This document shows, piece after piece, positions 17,514 through 25,620 of a stretch of DNA of 64,000 nucleotides. This stretch comes from CAXSBR01 sp964252015 (GTDB taxonomy: Bacteria > Actinomycetota > Actinomycetes > Mycobacteriales > Jatrophihabitantaceae), in assembly GCA_964252015.1 (NCBI GenBank), contig CAXULW010000013.1:1-64000 (forward strand), written 5' to 3'. A model generated the notes under the pieces. The model did not search any database, was not told where the DNA came from, and worked only from the letters and a program-made list of their open reading frames with translations. The stretch's first letter is position 1. Every line of letters starts with the position of its first letter. Made by a program: the position numbers and the translations under genes.

Positions 17514-17549
17514 TTACGCAACGGCGACGACGTGGTTAGGGTTGCGCAA
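17514..17549. promoter_or_regulatory. Inverted repeat at the iclR start (candidate autoregulatory operator)
   Basis: TTACGCAAC (17514-17522) and GTTGCGCAA (17541-17549) form an inverted repeat with one mismatch and an 18-nt spacer. The right arm touches the iclR ATG. A possible -10 box TAGGGT (17537-17542) lies 6 nt before that ATG, suggesting a leaderless mRNA, so a protein bound here would block iclR directly and could act on betA. Confidence 0.55.
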
Positions 17550-18385
17550 TGGGCAACACCCGTCGGACGGCCGGCGAGTCGGGTGCGGGCGTGCAGTCGG
17601 TCGACCGGGCCGCGAACATCCTGGAGATCCTCGCCCGCCGCGGTACCGCCGGGGTGAGCGAGGTCGCCCTGGACATCGGTGTCCACAAGTCGACGGCATT
17701 CCGCCTGCTCAGCGCTCTGGAGGAGCGCGGGCTGGTCGAACAGACCCGCGAACGCGGAAAGTACCGGCTGGGGTTGGGCATTCTCCGGCTGGCCAGCACC
17801 GTGCCCGGACGTCTCGACCTGGTCGGCCAGGGCCGGCCGGTGTGCGAGCAGTTGGCCCAGGAGTTCGGCGAGACGGTCAACCTGGCCGTGTTGCGGTCCC
17901 ATCACGCCGTCAACGTGGACCAGTCCCGCGGGTCCGCCGCCATCGCCGCGCACAACTGGGTCGGCCAGCTCACCCCGTTGCACGCCACGTCCAGCGGCAA
18001 GATCCTGCTGGCGCACCAGCCGCGCGAGACGCGGAAGAAGTTGCTCGACGCGGCCGGCCTGGCCCGGTTCACGGCTAGGACGATCACCTCGCGACGGACG
18101 TTGACCACCCAACTCAACGCCGCAATGGCCAACGGTTACGCGACGACGAGCGAGGAGTACGAAGAGGGCCTGAACGCGGTGGCCGCACCGGTGCTGGACC
18201 ACACCGGATCCGTGGTCGCCGCCGTCAGCGTCTCGGGACCGGCCTACCGTTTCGACGGCGACCGCATGCACAGCGTGGCCGCGGACCTCATCGCCGGCGC
18301 GGACCAGATCGGGGAACGGCTCGGCTACTTCGCCCCGGCCGGGCCCGGTTTTGGTCAGTTAACCCCGGCATCCGGGGTCAACTGA
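17549..18385 (+). CDS. IclR-family transcriptional regulator
   Basis: This 278-residue regulator has an N-terminal winged helix (about residues 15-75: VQSVDRAANILEILA, VHKSTAFRLLSALEERGLVEQ). A C-terminal IclR effector domain follows (TPLHATSSGKILLAH, TSEEYEEGLNAVAAPV). IclR proteins bind small carbon compounds and usually repress neighbouring catabolic genes. Its place between betA and the Rieske oxygenase makes choline, glycine betaine or a breakdown product the likely effector. The last eleven residues (FGQLTPASGVN) are encoded by one arm and loop of a long hairpin that contains the stop codon, an unusual arrangement. Confidence 0.92.
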   Translation: MGNTRRTAGESGAGVQSVDRAANILEILARRGTAGVSEVALDIGVHKSTAFRLLSALEERGLVEQTRERGKYRLGLGILRLASTVPGRLDLVGQGRPVCEQLAQEFGETVNLAVLRSHHAVNVDQSRGSAAIAAHNWVGQLTPLHATSSGKILLAHQPRETRKKLLDAAGLARFTARTITSRRTLTTQLNAAMANGYATTSEEYEEGLNAVAAPVLDHTGSVVAAVSVSGPAYRFDGDRMHSVAADLIAGADQIGERLGYFAPAGPGFGQLTPASGVN

Positions 18386-18395
18386 CCAAAACCGG
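18345..18395. terminator. 24-bp stem bidirectional terminator across the iclR stop
   Basis: Positions 18345-18368 pair with 18372-18395, with a single mismatch and a 3-nt loop. The stem includes GGTTTTGGTCAG and CTGACCAAAACC. The TGA of iclR lies inside the right arm and the oxygenase stop is 2 nt beyond. No T-tract follows on either strand, so it would act as an intrinsic terminator of the I-shaped kind or as an mRNA 3-prime-end stabiliser for two convergent genes. Confidence 0.75.
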
Positions 18396-18397
18396 CG

Positions 18398-19519
18398 TCA
18401 GTCGGCCAGGCGGGCCTGCACCCATTCGTGAAAGGCGCCGATGTGGTGCTCGCTGGGAACGAGGACACCGCCGTCGGCGTACATGCGCGAGCTCATCGAC
18501 GGCTGGGTCATCTCGCACGCCTCGAAGTCCTGGCGGTTGACGCGGTCGAACAGCTCCACCGACTTGGCCACGTCCACGCCGGACTCGACCACGCCCGGTA
18601 GGTACAGCCAGTCGCATTCCACCACGGTGCGGTCGGGCGCGAGCGGGAACATCCGATGCACGATCACGTGGTCGGGCACCATGTTGATGAACACCTGGGG
18701 CTTGACCGTGATGGCGTAGTACCGCCGGTCCTGGTCGTCTTCGATCGTCGGGATGCGTTCCACACCCGCGCTGCCGTCGATGGTGAACCCGGCGATCTGA
18801 TCGCCGAACACGGCACCGTGGCCCACGAAGTACTGGGCCGCGTACCCGTCCGCGAACTCGGGCAGCACTTCGGTCAGCTCGGGGTGGATCGTCGCGCAGT
18901 GGTAGCACTCCATGAAGTTCTCGACGATCAGCTTCCAATTGGCCGCGACGTCATAAACGACCCGCCGCCCGACCTTGAGGCTGGGCACGTCGTAGCGGTC
19001 GAGCATCGCGACCGTGCCGAGACGGTCGACGACGTCCTTGAGGACGGTGTCCTCGAACGACGGCGGCTGGTCGGCCAGGCACACCCAGACGTAGCCGAGC
19101 CACTCCCGCACGGCCACCCGGCGCAGGCCGTAGTCGACGCGGTCGACGTCGGGCATCTTGGTCAGGTTCGGCGCCGCGATCAGCTTGCCGTCGAGGTCGT
19201 AGGTCCAGGCGTGATATCCACACTGGAACGCCCGCTTGACCGCACCGCTCTCGGCGGTGGTGATGCGGGCGCCGCGGTGGCGGCACACGTTGAAGAACGC
19301 GCGGATTTCCCCCGTCCGTGACCGGGAAACGAGCAGGTTCTCGCGGCCGACCTGGACCGTCTTGAACGCACCCGGACCGACCAGGTCGTCGCTGCGCACG
19401 ACGCAGAACCACATCGCCTCGAAGATCTTCTCCTGCTCGAGGGCGAAGACGGTGCCGTCCGTGTACATCGCGCCGGGCAGGGTGGCGATCAGGCTGTCGG
19501 GCAGATTCAGCGACGTCAC
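18398..19519 (-). CDS. Rieske non-heme iron oxygenase, probable glycine betaine demethylase subunit
   Basis: This 373-residue ring-hydroxylating-type oxygenase has a Rieske [2Fe-2S] motif (Cys79-X-His81 in CRHRGA, Cys100-X2-His103 in CGYHAW). It also has the mononuclear iron ligands in ENFMECYHCATIHPE (His207, His212). The family includes GbcA, which removes a methyl from glycine betaine to give dimethylglycine and formaldehyde. The surrounding pathway, which otherwise lacks this step, supports that role. The GTG at 19519 has GGAG upstream; earlier codons in the frame lack coding character. Electron donors are likely the ferredoxin and reductase encoded just upstream. Stachydrine or carnitine demethylation is an alternative. 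Confidence 0.85.
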   Translation of the reverse strand: MTSLNLPDSLIATLPGAMYTDGTVFALEQEKIFEAMWFCVVRSDDLVGPGAFKTVQVGRENLLVSRSRTGEIRAFFNVCRHRGARITTAESGAVKRAFQCGYHAWTYDLDGKLIAAPNLTKMPDVDRVDYGLRRVAVREWLGYVWVCLADQPPSFEDTVLKDVVDRLGTVAMLDRYDVPSLKVGRRVVYDVAANWKLIVENFMECYHCATIHPELTEVLPEFADGYAAQYFVGHGAVFGDQIAGFTIDGSAGVERIPTIEDDQDRRYYAITVKPQVFINMVPDHVIVHRMFPLAPDRTVVECDWLYLPGVVESGVDVAKSVELFDRVNRQDFEACEMTQPSMSSRMYADGGVLVPSEHHIGAFHEWVQARLAD

Positions 19520-19569
19520 GGCGACTCCACGTTCGAAGATTGCAAGCGGGGGAGCATCGCCAGACGGTG

Positions 19570-19604
19570 TTCCGCATCGCGCAACTAGTTTTGTTCCGCG
19601 CAAC
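19570..19604. promoter_or_regulatory. Candidate operator sites upstream of the Rieske oxygenase
   Basis: TTCCGCATCGCGCAAC (19570-19585) closely matches the betB and ferredoxin sites. A second related sequence, GTTCCGCGCAAC, ends at 19604. They lie 51-85 bp upstream of the oxygenase start, between it and the reductase gene. Co-regulation with betB is the simplest reading. Confidence 0.55.
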
Positions 19605-19647
19605 GCCGTCTCGCAGCTTCAAGGATCATCTGGTGGGCGCGGGCGTG

Positions 19648-20817
19648 TCAAGCAAGCTGGCGCCGCCACCGGGTGAATTCGCGCACCTGGTCCACACCCA
19701 GCACGGCGACCGGACGACCCGCGCGCCGGTACACGGCCAGGAACGACGTTTCGTCGCCTCGGCCGATCTCCAGGCTGACGTCATCGTCGGGACGCGCGTG
19801 GCCGGCGAACTGGATGCGCACGCCGTACTGATCGGACCAGAAGTAGGGGGACCGCTCGCGGACCGGCGCCGGGTGAGCACCGCCACCGGTCTGAGCACCG
19901 GCGAGCAGGGTCGCGACGGCGATCGACGGCCGGTCGCGGGCGGCAGTCCAATGTTCCACCCGCCGGTGCCGCCCCGTCTCCGGGTCCAACCACGCGGCAC
20001 AGTCACCGACGGCCACGACCTGCGGGTGTCCGGTTGAGCCGAGGTGGTCGCAATGCACTCCGTCACCGACGTCAAGGCCGCTGTCGCGCAGCCAGGACAC
20101 GTTGGGTACCGCGCCGATGCCCACCACGACGACATCAGCCGGAAACACCCGGCCATCGGCAAGGGTGACTCCGGTGACCCGGTCGGTGCCGATCAGACCG
20201 GATACGCCGGTGCCACAGTGCATGGTCACCCCGTGGACGGCGTGCAGTCCGGCGACCAGCGCGCCCATCTCCACACCCAGCGGGCCCGACAACGGGGTGG
20301 GAGCCGCCTCCAGCACGACGACGGCGCAGCCCAGCCCATGGGCGGTGGCGGCGACCTCGGCGCCGATGAAGCCGCCGCCGATGACGACCAGGCCAGCACC
20401 GGGCGTGAGCTCGGCCCGCAACGCGATCGCGTCGTCGAGCGTGCGCAGCGTGTGCACTCCGGCGCGGGGCGTTGCTCCGGGCAGCGCCCGGGCCGCGGCG
20501 CCGGTGGCGATGACGACGCCGTCGACGACCAGTTCCCCGCCGTGGTCCAGTTCGACCCGTCCGGCGGCGACGTCGAGGCGCGTCGCGCTCACGCCTAGGC
20601 GCCACTCGGCGGCCAGGTCCTCCTCCCCACCCTCGAGGGCGAGATCGGTGGGCGTCACGGCACCGGCGAGGAACTCCTTGGACAGCGGCGGGCGGTCGTA
20701 GGGCCGGTGGTGCTCGGCGCCGAGGATGGTCACGGTTCCGTCGAATCCCTGCTTGCGCAGGGCTCTGGCTGCGCTCAGCCCGGCCAGTGACGCACCGATG
20801 ACTGCGACGTGCTTCAC
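19648..20817 (-). CDS. FAD-dependent ferredoxin reductase
   Basis: This 389-residue protein belongs to the BphA4/ThcD-like group of NADH:ferredoxin reductases. It has an N-terminal FAD motif HVAVIGASLAGLSAARALR (residues 3-21), YDRPPLSKEFL, an NAD motif VVIGGGFIGAEVAATAHGLG (about residue 145) and VVAVGDCAAW near the FAD site. It would pass electrons from NAD(P)H to the Rieske ferredoxin. The GTG start overlaps the ferredoxin stop by 4 nt (GTGA), so the two are translationally coupled. The GbcA systems known from proteobacteria use a different single-chain reductase, so this is an alternative electron chain. Confidence 0.9.
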   Translation of the reverse strand: MKHVAVIGASLAGLSAARALRKQGFDGTVTILGAEHHRPYDRPPLSKEFLAGAVTPTDLALEGGEEDLAAEWRLGVSATRLDVAAGRVELDHGGELVVDGVVIATGAAARALPGATPRAGVHTLRTLDDAIALRAELTPGAGLVVIGGGFIGAEVAATAHGLGCAVVVLEAAPTPLSGPLGVEMGALVAGLHAVHGVTMHCGTGVSGLIGTDRVTGVTLADGRVFPADVVVVGIGAVPNVSWLRDSGLDVGDGVHCDHLGSTGHPQVVAVGDCAAWLDPETGRHRRVEHWTAARDRPSIAVATLLAGAQTGGGAHPAPVRERSPYFWSDQYGVRIQFAGHARPDDDVSLEIGRGDETSFLAVYRRAGRPVAVLGVDQVREFTRWRRQLA

Positions 20818-21149
20818 AGACCCGGCGGCAGGTTGGGGTCGGCGTCGGACACGAGGACGTTGATCATGCCGGCCGCGTCGACGGACACCTCGTGCGTGCG
20901 CACCGGGCGTTTGGCCGGCGGTGCGTCGACGTGGCCGGTGCGCAGGCTGAACCGGGACGCGTGCAGCGGGCACTCGATCTCGTCACCCTCCAGCCAGCCG
21001 TCGGCCAGCGATGCGTCCTGGTGGGTGCACGTGTCGTCGATGGCGAACAGCTCGCCGTCCTCGGTGTGAAAGACGGTGATGGGCGGGTCGCTTGCCACGC
21101 GGTAGGCGTCGCCGCGAGCCAGCGACGCCAGGGGACAGATCGGAAGCAT
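20814..21149 (-). CDS. Rieske-type ferredoxin
   Basis: This 111-residue soluble Rieske ferredoxin has Cys41-X-His43 (CTHQDAS) and Cys60-X2-His63 (CPLHASRFSL), the ligands for a [2Fe-2S] cluster. Length and motif match the BphF/NirD-like ferredoxins of three-component oxygenases. It should carry electrons from the FAD reductase to the Rieske oxygenase downstream. It is the first gene of a three-gene unit, with a TTNCGYATCGCGCA-type motif about 22-37 bp upstream of its start. Confidence 0.9.
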   Translation of the reverse strand: MLPICPLASLARGDAYRVASDPPITVFHTEDGELFAIDDTCTHQDASLADGWLEGDEIECPLHASRFSLRTGHVDAPPAKRPVRTHEVSVDAAGMINVLVSDADPNLPPGL

Positions 21150-21170
21150 GCTGACCTCACTCGACCGGTC

Positions 21171-21207
21171 GGTGCGCGATACGAAACACAGCGCACATTA
21201 CGCAACC
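21171..21207. promoter_or_regulatory. Candidate operator upstream of the Rieske ferredoxin
   Basis: On the minus strand 21186-21171 reads TTTCGTATCGCGCACC, matching the sites near betB and the oxygenase. TTACGCAACC at 21198-21207 resembles the half-site at the iclR start. The two lie about 22-58 bp upstream of the ferredoxin start, overlapping the expected promoter. Confidence 0.5.
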
Positions 21208-21252
21208 ACCCTGGGCCCCGGTTGCTCCGCCGTCAAGCGACCCAGCAAACCG

Positions 21253-21517
21253 TCACTGGGTGACGATCACGAACCCACCACCCGGGACGTCGACGCGGAC
21301 GGACGCGCCGTGGTGGCGCAACGCCGAGGCCAGGTGACCGATCCGGCCGGGATACTCGGCCCGCCCGGCCGACGATCTGCTGCAGCACCGCACGGAGGAG
21401 GAACGCGTTCTGGCCGGGGTGGACGACTCGACCCTCGACCCCGCGTCCGCCAGGGACGCTGGTGAGACGACCGGCGCGTCCCTGACGGGCGCGAAGTCGG
21501 GACCGGGTATGCGGGGC
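21253..21517 (-). pseudogene. Possible gene relic downstream of the WcbI-like gene
   Basis: No intact gene occupies the 368 bp between the ferredoxin and the WcbI-like gene. On the minus strand two stretches have strong GC-third-position codon bias but lie in different frames. The first is in the frame of the WcbI-like gene after its stop (VVHPGQNAFLLRAVLQQI, about 21370-21430). The second follows in the +1 frame and ends in TGA at 21253 (GHLASALRHHGASVRV then DVPGGGFVIVTQ). A single frameshift near 21360 would join them. I do not recognise the family, and no start codon is evident. Confidence 0.3.
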
Positions 21518-22393
21518 TTACAGGCCGAGCAGGTCCAGCTTCTCGGCGTACCGCACCCGCGCGTCGGCGACGACGTCCGGGCGCGCGCGATAGAGCTCGA
21601 GATGGGCGCCGAGGACGGTGCGGGGGTCGACCTCGGCGCCGTCGATCACCCAGCGCGGGCGCACCGCGTCGGGCGGCCACGCGTGCGCGTCGACCACGGC
21701 CGGCTCGAGCGGTGCTCGCCGCTGGCCGAGGAACTCTCGAACCGGCGGGTCCACCTTCGCATCGATCCCCATCGCGTCGAGGACGGCGTCGGCGATGCCG
21801 GCCAGAACCGCGTTGCTCGGATGGGTGATGGTCATCAGGGCGTCCGGCCGGTCCAGCAACGACGACGTCGCCACGTCCAGAGGCGCTTCACGGCGGCGCA
21901 GCTCGGTCAGCGATCGCGCGGAAACCTCCTGTACCGCCGCGATCGTCGGTTCGGGCCACCAAGCGAGAGCCTCGTCCACGGACAATCCGCGCTCGGCCGC
22001 GACCATCGCCCGCAGGTCGTGGTAGTCGGTGAGCGGCGCGTCGACCCGGGCCCCGTCCCCGCCGTGGGCGTTGACCTGGAACGGGAACGGACCGACGTGG
22101 AAGGTCACCGGGAACGTCACCAGCCGCCCCTGCGCCGGCAGCAACGAGGCCAGGTGCGTGGTCGAGCAACCGGGGACGCCGTAATTGTCACCGATCGGCT
22201 GGCTGATCAGGTATGCACTGTCGGCGACCAACGCCTGGACTCGACCAACATCGGGTAGGTCGGCCAGGAACACCGGCGGCACCGCGACGATGTCCAGGTC
22301 GTGCTCGGCCAGGGCCGGGCTCAGCAACGCTCCCACCGGCTCGGCCTGGCAATTGCCCCAGACCACGACCGTGCGACCCGTCAGACCCGTCAC
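21518..22393 (-). CDS. WcbI-family protein (putative polysaccharide-modifying enzyme)
   Basis: This 291-residue protein begins TVVVWGNCQAEPVGALL, the GNCQ motif that marks the WcbI family, first described in a capsular polysaccharide locus and thought to act as an acetyltransferase- or esterase-like enzyme. The remaining residues (STTHLASLLPAQ, TITHPSNAVLAGIADAV, WVIDGAEVDPRTVLG) also fit. The GTG start overlaps the upstream DUF2071 stop as GTGA, which fixes the start. Its substrate is unknown; it is not clustered with capsule genes here. Confidence 0.75.
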   Translation of the reverse strand: MTGLTGRTVVVWGNCQAEPVGALLSPALAEHDLDIVAVPPVFLADLPDVGRVQALVADSAYLISQPIGDNYGVPGCSTTHLASLLPAQGRLVTFPVTFHVGPFPFQVNAHGGDGARVDAPLTDYHDLRAMVAAERGLSVDEALAWWPEPTIAAVQEVSARSLTELRRREAPLDVATSSLLDRPDALMTITHPSNAVLAGIADAVLDAMGIDAKVDPPVREFLGQRRAPLEPAVVDAHAWPPDAVRPRWVIDGAEVDPRTVLGAHLELYRARPDVVADARVRYAEKLDLLGL

Positions 22394-23115
22394 GACGGCA
22401 CCGTACTGGGCCAGCCGAACGTGGTGCGCACGCCGGGGGACCAGAGCGGACGCAGCATCTGGTCTCGCTCGACCTGCACGGCACACGCGGCGACCAGGTC
22501 GTCGTCAAGTTCCTGGATCTCCGCGCGGTGCAACGGCCACGGCCCGTGATGGTTGGGGACCCAGATCGTGCGGCCGGCCACGCAGGTGTGCAGGCCCCAC
22601 CTGGCGGTCAGCCAGATCTCCACGGGCTCGGGCTCCACCGGGGCGCCCACTCGGACGGCGACGGCGGTTCGCGCGGCACGATCCCGCTCCGGCCAGCGCC
22701 GCCGGGAACGGTAGGTGACGACGTCATCGGCACGGGCCACGGACATCGCTGCCCAGGTGTAGGGCAAGCCGAGGCCCACCCGGGCAATAGCCACGGTCGC
22801 CAGCCGGGACGCTTCCAGGGTGAGGAAGAGGATGCCGTGGCGGTCACGCTCGTCCACCGAGTACAACCGCACGTTGGTCTCGCCGAACCGTCCGAAGTAG
22901 GGCACCGGCACCCGGCCCGGTCCGGCCCCTCTCATCTCGAACGGCACCAGCCCGACGTAGCTCACCCCGTCGAGGACATCCGGGCTCGTGCCGGGCGGGA
23001 AGAACGGTGCGATCGCCGCCGGGTCCACCGGCCAGTGCAGGAACGTCAGGTTGTCCCAACGCTGGGACGTCAGGGCGCGACCGGTCAGCGGCGGTGCGGC
23101 GCTCTGCACGGGCAT
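22390..23115 (-). CDS. DUF2071 protein (acetoacetate-decarboxylase-like fold)
   Basis: This 241-residue protein has the DUF2071 pattern: LTSQRWDNLTFLHWPVDPAAIAPFFPPG at the N terminus, then YVGLVPFEMRGAG and FGETNVRLYSVDE. The family is related in fold to acetoacetate decarboxylase, but no activity is established. The ATG at 23115 with an adjacent GGAG was chosen because the conserved region starts a few residues later; the longer frame upstream runs antisense into the HelD gene. It is translationally coupled to the WcbI-like gene. Confidence 0.82.
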   Translation of the reverse strand: MPVQSAAPPLTGRALTSQRWDNLTFLHWPVDPAAIAPFFPPGTSPDVLDGVSYVGLVPFEMRGAGPGRVPVPYFGRFGETNVRLYSVDERDRHGILFLTLEASRLATVAIARVGLGLPYTWAAMSVARADDVVTYRSRRRWPERDRAARTAVAVRVGAPVEPEPVEIWLTARWGLHTCVAGRTIWVPNHHGPWPLHRAEIQELDDDLVAACAVQVERDQMLRPLWSPGVRTTFGWPSTVPS

Positions 23116-23147
23116 GACTCCATGGTGCCCGCCCGGCCGGCTCGACG

Positions 23148-25403
23148 TCAGCCGGGATCCGCGGCAAACGGTGCCATCCCCGCCGGGAGGGGCTCGTGGT
23201 GGACGACGTGCAGTCGCTGGGTGGGACGGGTCAGCGCGACGTAGAGGTCGTTGAGGCCGCGGGGCGATTCCGCCAGGATGGCCGCCGGTTCCACCAATAC
23301 GACGGTGTCGAACTCCAGTCCCTTCGCACCGGCCACCGTCAGCACGGAGACGGGCGCGCTCAACGTGTCCGAGTCGGCGCTGACCACGCCGGTCGGCAGC
23401 GCCCGCCGCACGGTGGACACGGCCGCGTCGTGACTGGCCCGCGGGGTGATCACGGCGACCGTGCCCGGGCCGGCCGCGCGCCACTCGTCCTCGACGATGT
23501 GGGCCAGCTCGGGCGAGGTCGCGGCTGCGTCGTCGGCGTGGGTGAATTGCGGCTCGTAGCGCCCGACCCGCGCGGACGCCGGCGCCCGGACCGACGAGCC
23601 GCCCGCGGCGAGGACGGCGGCGGCCACGTCCATGACCTGTTCGGGCGTGCGGTAGTTGACGGTGAGTTCGGCCTGGGTCCACCGGTCCTGGACGTGCGGT
23701 GCCAGCATCTGCCCCCACGACGCGGCGCCCGCGGGCGAGCCGGTCTGGGCGACGTCGCCGACCACGGTGAACGATCGGCCCGGGCACCGGCGCATCAGCA
23801 CCCGCCACGCCATGGCCGACAGCTCCTGGGCCTCGTCGACGACCACGTGGGCGTAGGACCAGCCCCGATCACCGGCGGCGCGTTCGGCCACGCTGCCCAG
23901 GGACGCCGAGGCCGCGTACCGTCCGGCCAGGTCCTCCGCGGACATCATGTCGGCGCCGCCGAAGGTGTCCTGCACCTGATCGGCGTACTCGACCTCGCGG
24001 CGCCGTTCTTCCGCCGCGCTGGCCTGCGCGGCCACGTTCGCACTGTCGTCCACACCGAGCAGTTCGGCCGCCTCGTCGAGCAGGGGGACGTCGGCCGCGG
24101 ACCACGGCGCGCGGCGGGCCCGGGCGAGCAACGCGCGTTCGTCGCGGGTCAACCGGCCGCCGGCCTCGGCCAAGCGCTGCGGGATGGCGTAGAGATCGCG
24201 CAGCAGGCGTTCCGGGCCGATCGGTGCCCAGCACCAGTTGACCTCGCGGCGCACGTCGCGCGAGTCGTAGAGCTCGGCCATCAGCGACGCCCGCACCTCC
24301 TGGTCGACGTCGACCCCGCGCGCGGCCGCCAAGGCGCGCACCAGGTTGCGCAGCACGTCGTTGACGAAGGTCTTGCGGGCGAGGTTGTGCGGCTCGCCGG
24401 TGCGCCGGGCGTGCTCGCGGGCGTCCCGGACGAACCGGGGCTGCAACGTGATCTTGGTGCCTTCCACGTCCAGGGTCCGCCCGGCCTGGATCGTGCGCTG
24501 ACGGCGGCTGACCGCGCCGGCGATGACGTCAGCCATGCGCAGATCACCTTTGAGCGCCAGGACACCCGGGGCCTCGATCGCGGTGGCCCGGACGCCGGGG
24601 TAGAGCTCGCCCGGCGTGACCATGACGACGGCGTCGGCCTCACCCAGGGCCGGTAGCACCTGGTCGATGTAGCTGAGGAACACCCGGTTCGGCCCGACCA
24701 GCAGCACCCCGGAGCGAGCGATCCGCTCCCGGTTGGCGTAGAGCAGGAACGCGGTCCGGTGCAGCGCCACGGCCGTCTTGCCCGTCCCTGGCCCGCCCTG
24801 GACCACGAGCACACCGGGCAGGGGAGCGCGGATGACGCCGTCCTGGTCGGCCTGGATCGTGGCCACGATGTCGCGCATGCGCCCGCCGCGGGCGGCCTCC
24901 AGGCTGGCGAACAGCGCCCCTTCACCGATGACGACGTGCCCGCCGCCGACCCCGGCCGCCTCGAAACCGACCAGGTCGAGCACCTCGTCCTGAAGGTCGG
25001 TGACCCGCCGCGCCCGGGTCGAGATCTGGCGACGGCGCAACACACCTTCAGGCCGGGCGGCCGTGGCCTGGTAGAACGGCTCCGCCGCCGGGGCGCGCCA
25101 ATCGACCAGCAGTTCGTGGCGGGATTCGTCGGAGATGCCGATACGGCCGATGTAGCGGGCGGGGCCGGCGCTGAGGTCGAGGCGGCCGAAGCAGAGCCGC
25201 TGTTCCACGCTGCGCAGGGTGCTGACCCGCTGCGAGTACAGCCGGATGAAGGCCTCGCGTTCGGCCCGGGCCCCCGGCGTGCCCACGGTACTGCTGCGAG
25301 TGGTCCGGTCCAGTGATGTCTCAGCCTGGACCAGGAGCTCGTCTAGCTGGATGTACAGCCGGCTCACGTGTCGTTGTTCGGCGGCGATCTCCACCGCGCG
25401 CAC
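23148..25403 (-). CDS. helD: HelD-type UvrD-like helicase, RNA polymerase recycling factor
   Basis: This 751-residue superfamily 1 ATPase has the HelD layout: an N-terminal antiparallel helical arm (EQRHVSRLYIQLDELL), FGRLDLSAGPARYIGRIGI and LVDWRAPAAEPFYQATAA. The Walker A motif is VVQGGPGTGKTAVALHR; VVVDEAQELS and TVAGAKGLEFDTVVLV follow, and a C-terminal helicase motif LYVALTRPTQRLHVV. HelD proteins bind RNA polymerase and clear it from stalled complexes using ATP; actinobacterial relatives can confer rifampicin tolerance, which is not shown here. The GTG at 25403 lacks a clear ribosome site; the frame stays open for 35 more codons upstream. Confidence 0.88.
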   Translation of the reverse strand: MRAVEIAAEQRHVSRLYIQLDELLVQAETSLDRTTRSSTVGTPGARAEREAFIRLYSQRVSTLRSVEQRLCFGRLDLSAGPARYIGRIGISDESRHELLVDWRAPAAEPFYQATAARPEGVLRRRQISTRARRVTDLQDEVLDLVGFEAAGVGGGHVVIGEGALFASLEAARGGRMRDIVATIQADQDGVIRAPLPGVLVVQGGPGTGKTAVALHRTAFLLYANRERIARSGVLLVGPNRVFLSYIDQVLPALGEADAVVMVTPGELYPGVRATAIEAPGVLALKGDLRMADVIAGAVSRRQRTIQAGRTLDVEGTKITLQPRFVRDAREHARRTGEPHNLARKTFVNDVLRNLVRALAAARGVDVDQEVRASLMAELYDSRDVRREVNWCWAPIGPERLLRDLYAIPQRLAEAGGRLTRDERALLARARRAPWSAADVPLLDEAAELLGVDDSANVAAQASAAEERRREVEYADQVQDTFGGADMMSAEDLAGRYAASASLGSVAERAAGDRGWSYAHVVVDEAQELSAMAWRVLMRRCPGRSFTVVGDVAQTGSPAGAASWGQMLAPHVQDRWTQAELTVNYRTPEQVMDVAAAVLAAGGSSVRAPASARVGRYEPQFTHADDAAATSPELAHIVEDEWRAAGPGTVAVITPRASHDAAVSTVRRALPTGVVSADSDTLSAPVSVLTVAGAKGLEFDTVVLVEPAAILAESPRGLNDLYVALTRPTQRLHVVHHEPLPAGMAPFAADPG

Positions 25404-25419
25404 GTCGTGGGCCTGGTCT

Positions 25420-25449
25420 GATGCCGGGGACGACGATGCCGGGGACGAC
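25420..25449. repeat. 15-bp perfect tandem repeat upstream of helD
   Basis: Two identical copies of GATGCCGGGGACGAC (25420-25434 and 25435-25449) lie in the open frame that continues upstream of the assigned helD start. In that frame they encode SSPAS repeats. Being a multiple of three, the duplication keeps the frame open, which is compatible with an N-terminal extension being translated. Confidence 0.8.
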
Positions 25450-25620
25450 GTGGACTCAGTTGCAGCGTCGGTGATGGTGTTCTCCCTGCCGGCACGCTCG
25501 TTCAGACGTCACTTTCGAGCATATCGACCTGGGCCCGACCCCGCGTCTCGACCCGGGCCACGTTGCTGCCACGTTGCCGACCGGATCCCCTCCTCAGCCG
25601 GACGGCCACGTCCACCGCGT

